In this document: piece after piece, positions 1 through 5,081 of the stretch | How the letters are laid out: each line of letters begins with the position of its first letter | How positions within the stretch are numbered: position 1 is the stretch's first letter | From: an uncultured Ruminococcus sp. | Lineage (GTDB): Bacteria; Bacillota; Clostridia; Oscillospirales; Ruminococcaceae | Assembly: GCA_902772615.1 (NCBI GenBank) | Contig: CACYBC010000202.1 | Coordinates: 1-5,081, forward strand | Length of the DNA: 5,081 nt | Direction of reading: 5' to 3' | Made by a program: the position numbers and the translations under genes | The notes under the pieces: generated by a model | Database searches by the model: none | What the model was told of the DNA's origin: nothing | Seen by the model: the letters and a program-made list of their open reading frames with translations, nothing else

Positions 1-65
1 GTGTTCCTGCAGAAGACATGGCTGAAATGCTCGACAGGATGACATCCAGTCTCGTCCACGGCTGA
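1..65 (+). CDS. C-terminal tail of an unidentified plus-strand gene (partial)
   Basis: One plus-strand frame is open from the left edge to a TGA at 63-65. It encodes about 20 residues, ending in MLDRMTSSLVHG. The tail looks like an ordinary amphipathic protein C-terminus. The stop lies just before a strong hairpin that could terminate plus-strand transcription, which is the main reason to believe it is a real gene end. The other two plus frames close sooner, at stops near 24 and 42. The gene would be convergent with the MFS gene. Too little is visible to name a family, and a chance open frame this short cannot be excluded. Confidence 0.4.
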   Translation, partial: VPAEDMAEMLDRMTSSLVHG

Positions 66-78
66 ACTGAGAGATCAG

Positions 79-120
79 AAAAAAATGATCCCGGTCTGAC
101 TAACAGACCGGGATCATTTT
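79..120. terminator. Bidirectional rho-independent terminator between convergent genes
   Basis: A perfect 17-bp inverted repeat pairs 82-98 with 104-120 around a 5-nt loop (99-103). The arms contain a GC-rich core, GATCCCGGTCTG, flanked by A/T pairs. Read on the minus strand, downstream of the MFS gene stop at 146, the hairpin runs into seven consecutive T's (85-79). Read on the plus strand it ends in four T's followed by GG and an AT-rich stretch. It should therefore be stronger for the minus-strand exporter, but it can serve both converging genes. Confidence 0.9.
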
Positions 121-145
121 GGTTATATACATTAATTCCGTAGTA

Positions 146-1339
146 TCAGCACATGACACCGTACTTCTTGTAGTCATGTTTCCATTTCAGTGTAAAGACG
201 ATGGTACCGACGACGAACAGGATGACTGCGTAGCCGTTGAACATGATCTCGTAACCGTAATGCTCCGCAACATAACCTCCCAGAATAGGCGCTACGGCAT
301 TTCCTACATCAGCTCCTATATAACAGGTGCTGCTCACCACTCCGGCTTTCTCTCTTCCGATCATCTTCAGGGATGTTGACTGGATCGCAGGCGATCCGGA
401 TCCCTGTCCGATAGCCTTTAGAATGCCCGCAATGATGACCATGACAAGGTTAGTGGCATTGCCCAGCACCAGGAAACCGACGGCTGCTATCAGGAGCGAC
501 GGATACAGGACTATGCGCAGTCCCTTCCTGTCGACCAGTTTTCCTGAGAAGGGCCGGACCAGGAACATCACTATGGAATACGCTGTAAAGAACATGCTCA
601 CATTTTCTATTCCTTTGTGTTCGCCATAGACCACGAGCATCGATGTGATGAGCCCGTTTCCGCTGCTGAACAGGCACAGGAGCAGCGCGTACGGTATGAG
701 CCTGATAGAGATGAAGTCATTGATGTCAAACTTACCTTTCTCCACTCTCTGCGGTCTGTTGTAGGGTATGAAGCAGAATATGATTATGCCGATCAGTGTG
801 ATTCCGGCTGCAGCAAAAAAGGTCATGGAATAGTCGAAATGCTCTACTATCCACATTCCAAGGTTCGGTCCCACAGACTGCGAGACGATGGTGCTGAGAG
901 CCATCCACCCCATCCCCTCTCCAAGGCGGTCCTTAGGGATGAACATGGTGTTGAAGGCCATCATCGCGACTCCGGTAAAGGAGAAAGCGATCCCGTGGAT
1001 CAGTCTTACGACGACAAGGGCATTTACGGTTTTCACCCTTGCAAGACAGAGTATGCAGATCATCGTGACCGTATTGGCGATGAGTATTATCGTCTTCCTG
1101 TTGAATCTGTCTGCAGTCCTTCCCGCGAACGGACGCAGAATGAGCGCGGAGGCCGACAGCAGGGAGGCTATGGTCGTGGCTATCGTGAGCGGAGCTCCCA
1201 GACTGAGCGCAAACTTGGTAATGAACGGCGTGACCATGTATGACGCCGAATGGATAAAGGTGCTCAGCACCAGGATCATGATATAGGACTTGTTCCAGAG
1301 TTTGGTCTGTTCCTGCATGGGCTGATCGTTCTTACTCAT
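146..1339 (-). CDS. MFS transporter, DHA1-like drug/metabolite:H+ antiporter
   Basis: This is a 397-residue inner-membrane protein of the major facilitator superfamily, the usual length for a 12-helix member. Hydrophobic segments alternate regularly, with a longer charged central loop at about 193-210. The loop 2-3 signature (motif A) is at 73-81, GRTADRFNRK, and recurs in degenerate form in the second half at 266-275, GKLVDRKGLR. A motif B-like arginine is at R112 in VRLIHG. TM5 has the antiporter motif C with G144 and VGPNLG (156-161), which points to proton-coupled export rather than uptake. The substrate cannot be read from sequence; multidrug or metabolite efflux is the family expectation. 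The ATG at 1339 is preceded by a purine-rich but weak ribosome site (AGAAAGAGAAA) and by its own promoter. The gene ends in the hairpin at 79-120, so it is probably monocistronic. The closest named relatives I can suggest are YwoG-type Bacillus transporters, without certainty. Confidence 0.93.
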   Translation of the reverse strand: MSKNDQPMQEQTKLWNKSYIMILVLSTFIHSASYMVTPFITKFALSLGAPLTIATTIASLLSASALILRPFAGRTADRFNRKTIILIANTVTMICILCLARVKTVNALVVVRLIHGIAFSFTGVAMMAFNTMFIPKDRLGEGMGWMALSTIVSQSVGPNLGMWIVEHFDYSMTFFAAAGITLIGIIIFCFIPYNRPQRVEKGKFDINDFISIRLIPYALLLCLFSSGNGLITSMLVVYGEHKGIENVSMFFTAYSIVMFLVRPFSGKLVDRKGLRIVLYPSLLIAAVGFLVLGNATNLVMVIIAGILKAIGQGSGSPAIQSTSLKMIGREKAGVVSSTCYIGADVGNAVAPILGGYVAEHYGYEIMFNGYAVILFVVGTIVFTLKWKHDYKKYGVMC

Positions 1340-1376
1340 TTATTGTTTCTCTTTCTTCTGTTTAGTCAACTTATTG

Positions 1377-1405
1377 ATTTTAACACAAAGAGAAGGTGCC
1401 CTCAA
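1377..1405 (-). promoter_or_regulatory. Predicted sigma-A promoter for the MFS gene
   Basis: On the minus strand a -35 box TTGAGG (1405-1400) is separated by exactly 17 nt from a -10 box TAAAAT (1382-1377). The -35 matches 4 of 6 consensus bases and the -10 matches 5 of 6. Transcription would begin near 1369-1371, giving a leader of about 30 nt before the ATG at 1339. The -35 box lies in the loop of the hairpin at 1392-1417, so it overlaps the probable end of the upstream transcript. No operator palindrome is apparent other than that hairpin. Confidence 0.55.
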
Positions 1406-1417
1406 CAGTGCACCTTC
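1378..1417 (-). terminator. Probable rho-independent terminator after the aldo/keto reductase gene
   Basis: An 8-bp perfect inverted repeat (GAAGGTGC at 1392-1399 pairing with GCACCTTC at 1410-1417) encloses a 10-nt loop. It starts 27 nt beyond the reductase stop codon. On the minus strand it is followed by the U-rich but interrupted run TCTTTGTGTT. The stem is short, the loop large and the U-tract broken, so termination may be partial and allow read-through into the MFS gene. It could instead be an operator, because it surrounds the MFS -35 box. Confidence 0.5.
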
Positions 1418-1444
1418 CCGGATTATACAGCCGGTATAACGATA

Positions 1445-2413
1445 TCAATGGTAATTGAAGTAGGAACCTCTTATTCCGTTCCACACATCGTCGCACCTGG
1501 CGAGCAGTTCGGCGGGTATCTCCTTCGGTTCGGAAACTATGCTGATGTTCTGCACGACATGTTCGAACCTGCTTGCTCCGACGATGAGGCTGTCGACCTC
1601 TTTTCTGGATATCAGCCAGTTCAGCGCCAGCTCCAGCAGGCTCATTCCGGCCTCAGCAGCGATGGAGGTCAATTCCTCCACGGCATCGAGGTTCCCCTCT
1701 TTCCAGTATCTCCCGTTGTAACCGGCATTCGTGGCGAGCCTTGACTCGGCAGCGGGACCGCTCCTGCTGTGTTTCCCCGACAGCAGGCCAGCGGCTATCG
1801 GATTGTAAACGGCGAGTCCCATGTTGTACTCCCTCAGGAACGGCAGCATCTCATCCTCCAGTCCCCTGGTGAGCATGTTGTACACGCTCTCGGTAATGAC
1901 GGGAGCGATGCAGTTCATCTCCCTCGCCTTGTGCACGAAGGAACAGCACTGCCAGGCGCTGTAATTGCTGACGCCGTAGTAACGGATCTTGCCGCTTCTG
2001 ACCAGCTGCGTCATCGTCTCTATGGTCTCCTCTATCGGAGTCTCATTGTCGGGATGATGCAGGTACAGTATGTCGATATAGTCGGTGCGCAGCTTCCTGA
2101 GGCTCTCCTCCACGTTCTGGATTATGTGTTTCCTGCCGAGTCCGGACTGGTTCGCGAGAGGTCCTTTCGGATTGTGCACCTTAGTGGCGATGACTGCGTA
2201 GTCGCGCTTCGCCTGCAGGGCCTCTCCCAGGATGGCTTCGCTCTGTCCGCCGGTATATGTATCAGCTGTATCAAAGAAGTTTACGCTGTTGTCCAGCGCG
2301 TAATCGATGATCCTGACGGACTCCTCTTTTGAAGTCTGGCCTCCGAACATCATGGTGCCGAGGCAGAATCTCGAGACCTTGAGTCCCGTGCCTTTTATGT
2401 TCTGAAACTGCAT
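1445..2413 (-). CDS. Aldo/keto reductase, NADPH-dependent oxidoreductase
   Basis: This 322-residue cytoplasmic protein has the (beta/alpha)8 barrel layout of the aldo/keto reductase superfamily at its normal length. The catalytic tetrad is complete: D48 and Y53 in DTADTY, K78 in IATKV, and H119 in LYLHHPD. Other family landmarks are GTMMFGG (19-25), the GKIRYYGVSN strand-loop (141-150), YNPIAAGLLSGKH (203-215) and a C-terminal nucleotide-binding stretch, SLIVGASRFEHV (275-286). The family reduces aldehydes and ketones with NAD(P)H. The sequence most resembles the voltage-channel-beta/YghZ/AKR11-like branch, whose physiological substrates are usually unknown. The ATG at 2413 has a good ribosome site, AGGGAGG, six nt upstream. 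The gene starts 30 nt after the ComEC-like gene and should be its last co-transcribed neighbour, ended by the hairpin at 1392-1417. Its link to the nucleic-acid enzymes upstream is unexplained. Confidence 0.94.
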   Translation of the reverse strand: MQFQNIKGTGLKVSRFCLGTMMFGGQTSKEESVRIIDYALDNSVNFFDTADTYTGGQSEAILGEALQAKRDYAVIATKVHNPKGPLANQSGLGRKHIIQNVEESLRKLRTDYIDILYLHHPDNETPIEETIETMTQLVRSGKIRYYGVSNYSAWQCCSFVHKAREMNCIAPVITESVYNMLTRGLEDEMLPFLREYNMGLAVYNPIAAGLLSGKHSRSGPAAESRLATNAGYNGRYWKEGNLDAVEELTSIAAEAGMSLLELALNWLISRKEVDSLIVGASRFEHVVQNISIVSEPKEIPAELLARCDDVWNGIRGSYFNYH

Positions 2414-2419
2414 TCCTTT

Positions 2420-2426
2420 CCTCCCT
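2420..2426 (-). promoter_or_regulatory. Ribosome binding site of the aldo/keto reductase gene
   Basis: AGGGAGG on the minus strand sits six nucleotides before the ATG at 2413. It lies within the only gap (30 nt) between genes of the operon. The gap contains no hairpin or recognisable promoter, so the reductase gene should be expressed by read-through but translated independently. Confidence 0.75.
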
Positions 2427-2443
2427 GTTTTCTCCTTTTGCTT

Positions 2444-3325
2444 TCAGTTGTCTTTCTTTATAAATCTCCTGCCGTCGCTTATAAACGTTATGTCTCCGTC
2501 CGTGTCCGTACGGAACACCTGCGCGCCAAGCTTCTCCAGCTTTTCCAGGACATTCTCTGAGGGATGCCCGTTCTCATTGTCCTTTCCGACTGATATCACC
2601 GCGAACTGCGGTTCCACAGCATCAAGGAAATAGTAGTAGCTCGATGATCCGCTTCCGTGATGCCCCACCTTGAGGATATCAGCCCTGAGCGGAAAATCCG
2701 AATCCATCATATCCGTTTCCGCCTGATACCCTGCGTCTCCGGTGAGCAGCACAGACGTGCCGCCGTAATCGATGCGCAGCACCAGCGATTCGTCATTCAG
2801 GTCCTCATAATGTGAAAGCGGGCCGATCACCGTGATCGTCGCGGCGCCTAGCTTAAGTTCCCGTCCGGCTTCAGGTATCTGAAGTTCGACCCCCTGCTTC
2901 TTAAGTGCTGCAAGGAAGCTCCCGAATGATCTGGAATCATACTCCGACGTGCAGCAGAATGCCTCATCCACAGATGCAAATCTCAGAGCTCCGGACAGCC
3001 CGCCGACGTGATCGGCATGCGGGTGTGTGCAAACGATGTATCTCAGATGATCCAGCCCTCTGTCTCTCAGTACCGCGTAGATGAGATCGGAACACTCCGG
3101 AACACCTCCGTCCACCAGCATCGACTCGCCGTCTGCAGTCACCAGAATAGCGTCCCCCTCTCCCACGTCGAGGAAGGTGATCTCCATACCTGAGGCATCC
3201 TCCGGCAGTACCTCCCCGCGTTCCCTGAAGAAACGGATCAAGAGACCGGCAGCATAGCCGACTATTATCACGGCCGCGCACAGAAACAGCACCAGGACGG
3301 CAAATGATCTTCTGCGTCTATCCAT
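2444..3325 (-). CDS. Membrane-anchored ComEC-type metallo-beta-lactamase-fold hydrolase
   Basis: This 293-residue protein has one N-terminal signal anchor: RRRR at 3-6 is followed by a hydrophobic helix at about 8-30. The catalytic domain should therefore face outside. The rest matches the C-terminal metallo-beta-lactamase domain of ComEC/Rec2. It has FLDVGEGDAI (51-60), VDGG (71-74), the metal motif HPHADH (101-106), NDESLVLRI (177-185), LLTGD with D197, KVGHHGS with H222/H223, and NGHPS with H254. The membrane channel (Competence) domain of full ComEC is absent. It is therefore a stand-alone hydrolase, not a DNA uptake pore. Substrate is unknown; the ComEC domain is linked to nuclease activity, and other phosphodiester substrates are possible. 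The ATG at 3325 overlaps the end of the upstream 7-TM gene by 8 bp and has AAGGA seven nt upstream. C16 lacks a proper lipobox, so a lipoprotein is unlikely. Confidence 0.9.
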   Translation of the reverse strand: MDRRRRSFAVLVLFLCAAVIIVGYAAGLLIRFFRERGEVLPEDASGMEITFLDVGEGDAILVTADGESMLVDGGVPECSDLIYAVLRDRGLDHLRYIVCTHPHADHVGGLSGALRFASVDEAFCCTSEYDSRSFGSFLAALKKQGVELQIPEAGRELKLGAATITVIGPLSHYEDLNDESLVLRIDYGGTSVLLTGDAGYQAETDMMDSDFPLRADILKVGHHGSGSSSYYYFLDAVEPQFAVISVGKDNENGHPSENVLEKLEKLGAQVFRTDTDGDITFISDGRRFIKKDN

Positions 3326-3989
3326 TCGCGTTTCCTTCCGAAGTCAGACGTATCACGTCCGTGAGCATCAGCATGGCTGCGATGATGAGCATATGGCTGA
3401 AGAAAGCTCCTCCGAATTCGATCCCGAACAGCATCAAAGGTCTTCTCATCGCCGCTTCCACGATGACCGAGAGCAGCAGCAAAGCAACTCCCGCCGCCGA
3501 CCTTTTCATGACATCACTGCTGACACTGCCCCTGTTTCTTATGACCGTCCAGATGCAGTGGACGACTGCCGGCAGCGCAAACACAGTGAACATCGGCGTC
3601 ATGTCGTACCCGAGGAAGAACCTCTGGGCTCCGTTCACCGCGCTCACCGCCGCAGCTGCACATAGTATCGTCGTGCGGATCTTATGTTCTGCCCCATGAG
3701 GTCTGAAGATCTGCAGGATCAGTATCCAGAACAGTCCCGCTATGAATGTCATGAGCAGGTATGTCAGAGGCCACAGCACCCTGAGATACCTCTCCTCTAT
3801 CCTGAATATATGGTTGCACGCACCCATAAACACAGCCGGCGGCACGATCACGCAGCTGTTGAACCAGTCTCTGCCGGTGCGGCCGGTCCGCCTGCAGCGG
3901 CTGGCCGCATACAGCATTGCCAGACTCGCAATAAACACCGGCACATCCGACAGGCCCGAAGTGAGTTCCGCCCCGCCGTTGATGTTCAT
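3318..3989 (-). CDS. Seven-helix membrane protein of unknown function
   Basis: I do not recognise this 223-residue protein with confidence. It has seven hydrophobic segments at about 15-30, 43-61, 72-95, 103-119, 130-150, 164-181 and 193-213. Basic loops after helices 1, 3 and 5 (for example RCRRTGRTGR at 31-40 and KR at 162-163) suggest the N-terminus outside and C-terminus inside. Polar residues that are unusual in membranes lie near the predicted outer face: D15, N59-H60 at the end of helix 2, E178 at the end of helix 6, and H199 at the start of helix 7. The layout recalls uncharacterised bacterial 7-TM families (DUF6962 is one candidate) and, distantly, the ceramidase-like CREST superfamily. 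However, the TM7 HxxxH of CREST is missing. The ATG at 3989 is chosen because it forms an ATGA overlap with the NUDIX stop; a GTG at 3998 would add three residues. Membrane location is firm; function is not. Confidence 0.82.
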   Translation of the reverse strand: MNINGGAELTSGLSDVPVFIASLAMLYAASRCRRTGRTGRDWFNSCVIVPPAVFMGACNHIFRIEERYLRVLWPLTYLLMTFIAGLFWILILQIFRPHGAEHKIRTTILCAAAAVSAVNGAQRFFLGYDMTPMFTVFALPAVVHCIWTVIRNRGSVSSDVMKRSAAGVALLLLSVIVEAAMRRPLMLFGIEFGGAFFSHMLIIAAMLMLTDVIRLTSEGNANG

Positions 3990-4648
3990 TGCTCCCACAG
4001 CCCCGAAACGAAATATATGAGGGCCGCCCAGGTATATACGGAGTAGAAATTCCCCGAGTCGTCTCTTCCCTCTTTCAGTATCCTGGCCGCCTCATCTCTT
4101 GTCAGCAGGACGAATCCGTCGAACACCTCGGATCCCTCCGCTCCTTTCTGGCTGAAACCGCTCTGTGCGTTCTCAGCCACTACGGCGCACACCAGCGCAT
4201 TGCACTCATCTGTGAGCCCCGGCGAACTGAATACGAGGGGATTTACAGTGAACAGCCTGTCATCACTGCCGACTCTGATCCCCGTCTCCTCAAATATCTC
4301 CCTGACTGCCGTGATCTCCACCGCGTCATCCCTGCCTTTGTCGGCGCTGTCGATAAGGCCCGCAGGAGGACTCAGCAGGAACTGCCCCGCAGGATAGCGG
4401 TATTCATACTGCAGATAGAGCCTGGGCTCACCTGACTCCGAGATGACGATCAGGATGCAGGTCGCCGCATCCGGTGCCATGTTCCTGAACTCTTCGTCGT
4501 TCTTGACCGCCACCAGTTCGTCCTTCTCCCTTCTCGTCGCATCATAGTAGTGCTTTCCGGGAGCGTACTGCAGATCATACAGCTTGACGAATCTGGTCTC
4601 CAGGAGGGTCTCCACATTCTCTTTCTTTATCTCGGGCTTCTGAGTCAT
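3986..4648 (-). CDS. NUDIX hydrolase, ADP-ribose pyrophosphatase-like
   Basis: This is a 220-residue cytoplasmic hydrolase expected to cleave nucleoside diphosphates linked to another moiety (X), such as ADP-ribose or a nucleotide sugar, with Mg2+ or Mn2+. An N-terminal beta region (about 18-48, with LYDLQYAPGKHYYDATRR) precedes the core, as in ADP-ribose pyrophosphatase-type members. QYEYRYPAGQFLLSPPAGL (80-98) leads into the Nudix box, whose core REIFEETGI (116-124) is exact. The box is atypical at its front: 19 residues separate G97 from R116 instead of 14, and the usual upstream Glu is D108. PGLTDE (143-148) matches the conserved loop after the box. The ATG at 4648 is chosen over one 57 nt upstream: it forms an ATGA overlap with the exonuclease stop, follows GGAGGAGG, and the extra 19 residues would be low-complexity and lie inside the exonuclease gene. 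The substrate is not determinable from sequence. Confidence 0.92.
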   Translation of the reverse strand: MTQKPEIKKENVETLLETRFVKLYDLQYAPGKHYYDATRREKDELVAVKNDEEFRNMAPDAATCILIVISESGEPRLYLQYEYRYPAGQFLLSPPAGLIDSADKGRDDAVEITAVREIFEETGIRVGSDDRLFTVNPLVFSSPGLTDECNALVCAVVAENAQSGFSQKGAEGSEVFDGFVLLTRDEAARILKEGRDDSGNFYSVYTWAALIYFVSGLWEQ

Positions 4649-5081
4649 ACCAGGTCTTCCTCCTCCGTTGCCGGGTTGAGTATGTCCAGTGTGTCCGGCA
4701 TCCATTTCTCGAATATCAGAGCCGTGTTCACGCAGTCATAAAGCGCATCGTGGGCTCCCTTTATCCTGACTCCCATGATCTCCACAGCCATGCTCAGAGA
4801 GCATCTCTGCTCCTCATACAGATAATCCCTGTCGAACTTCTCCTGAAGGTCGCGGAACAACAGATCCTCAGGCAGTTCCAGGCCGTATGCGTCTGCATTC
4901 TGTCTCAGCGCCAGCTCATCCGACGTTCCCCACTCGCCAAACAGGTGATCATCCCCGCACCACTGCAGGAAACGTGGCAGCACCGCACGCAGGGTGTCCT
5001 TCATGCGGATCTCCTCCTGCGATATCCGTGTAAGCTTTTTTACAGCGGCAGTGAGGACCGGAAGCAGCTCCGGACGCACCA
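4645..5081 (-). CDS. DEDDh 3'-5' exonuclease, ERI-1/KapD/RNase T-like (5' end missing)
   Basis: The C-terminal 144 complete codons of a DEDDh-type exonuclease are visible; the start is off the right edge. Such proteins remove nucleotides from 3' ends of RNA or DNA with two metal ions. Counting from the first complete codon (5079), VRPELLP followed by LTRIS (16-20) matches the substrate-binding loop of the family. LFGEWGTSDELAL (46-58) carries the second motif, with D54 as the likely catalytic aspartate. GAHDALYDCVNTA (108-120) is the third motif, with H110 and D115. The first motif (DFExT-like) is absent because it lies upstream. The GTG at 5079 is therefore very unlikely to be the true start, and the preceding partial codon ?TG fits a Leu/Val/Met before VRP. 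About 30-50 residues are probably missing. The TGA overlaps the NUDIX ATG by 4 bp. The WG-D pattern is closer to the ERI-1/KapD group than to DNA polymerase epsilon proofreading subunits. Confidence 0.88.
   Translation of the reverse strand, partial: VRPELLPVLTAAVKKLTRISQEEIRMKDTLRAVLPRFLQWCGDDHLFGEWGTSDELALRQNADAYGLELPEDLLFRDLQEKFDRDYLYEEQRCSLSMAVEIMGVRIKGAHDALYDCVNTALIFEKWMPDTLDILNPATEEEDLV
4659..4666 (-). promoter_or_regulatory. Ribosome binding site that decides the NUDIX start
   Basis: GGAGGAGG on the minus strand lies ten nucleotides before the ATG at 4648 and within the last codons of the exonuclease gene. Together with the ATGA overlap it favours 4648 over the longer in-frame start at 4705 and suggests translational coupling. 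Confidence 0.75.

Noticed and set aside
119..379. 86-residue plus-strand open frame starting just after the terminator
   Set aside because: It overlaps the 3' end of the MFS gene in antisense. It has no upstream ribosome site or promoter and starts at the edge of the terminator stem.
617..1243. 208-residue plus-strand open frame opposite the MFS gene
   Set aside because: It is rich in Arg, His, Asp and Ser with no domain pattern, lacks a ribosome site, and lies antisense to a clear MFS protein with intact motifs.
1341..1369. TTGACT (1369-1364) as a -35 box for the MFS gene
   Set aside because: The hexamer 17 nt downstream, ACAATA, is a poor -10 box and abuts the start codon. The TTGAGG-17-TAAAAT pair gives a better match and a sensible leader.
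1769..2332. 187-residue plus-strand open frame opposite the aldo/keto reductase gene
   Set aside because: It is antisense to a gene with a full catalytic tetrad, and its composition follows from the GC-rich complementary codons. No recognisable motif is present.
3278..3280. Cys16 of the ComEC-like protein as a lipoprotein cysteine
   Set aside because: The preceding residues LFL do not fit a lipobox, which needs a small residue at -1. The hydrophobic stretch continues past the Cys as a normal anchor helix.
4649..4705. N-terminal extension of the NUDIX protein to the ATG at 4705
   Set aside because: The extra 19 residues (Gly/His/Pro-rich) lie inside the exonuclease gene, while the ATG at 4648 has a strong ribosome site and an ATGA overlap.
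5077..5079. GTG at 5079 as the start of the exonuclease
   Set aside because: The first catalytic motif of the DEDDh fold would be missing, and the Val fits the conserved VRPE position inside the domain. The gene simply runs off the window.
1..5081. CRISPR array, tRNA, rRNA, insertion sequence, phage or toxin-antitoxin module
   Set aside because: No spaced direct repeats, cloverleaf-like sequences, transposase motifs or terminal inverted repeats were seen. The window is nearly filled by ordinary genes.

Overview
The window looks like chromosome from a Gram-positive anaerobe of the Clostridia (Bacillota), perhaps Lachnospiraceae-like. The reasons are strong GGAGG-type ribosome binding sites, tightly packed co-directional genes with ATGA stop/start overlaps, hairpin-plus-U-run terminators, and the resemblance of the NUDIX, aldo/keto reductase and ComEC-like proteins to clostridial families. 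This placement is inference; no rRNA or marker gene is present.

Almost everything lies on the minus strand, so transcription runs from the right edge to the left. In that order the genes are: a DEDDh 3'-5' exonuclease whose N-terminus is off the window (4645-5081); a NUDIX hydrolase (3986-4648); a seven-helix membrane protein of unknown function (3318-3989); a membrane-anchored, outward-facing ComEC-type metallo-beta-lactamase-fold hydrolase (2444-3325); and an aldo/keto reductase (1445-2413). The first four overlap by 4, 4 and 8 bp and the fifth follows after 30 bp, so they look like one operon. Its promoter must lie beyond the right edge. A hairpin after the reductase gene may end the operon.

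The 105-bp gap at 1340-1444 also holds a good sigma-A-type promoter for the last gene, a DHA1-like MFS exporter (146-1339), which therefore probably forms its own unit. The exporter gene ends at a 17-bp perfect hairpin with U-runs (79-120). This hairpin also serves a plus-strand gene of which only the last 20 codons are visible at the left edge, so it works as a shared terminator between convergent genes.

Functionally, the operon combines nucleic-acid and nucleotide hydrolases (exonuclease, NUDIX, possible extracellular ComEC-like nuclease or phosphodiesterase) with an unknown 7-TM protein and a generic oxidoreductase. A shared nucleotide salvage or clean-up role is possible but unproven. No CRISPR array, insertion sequence, tRNA, rRNA or phage feature was seen, and no clearly new system. 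The least understood element is the 7-TM protein.
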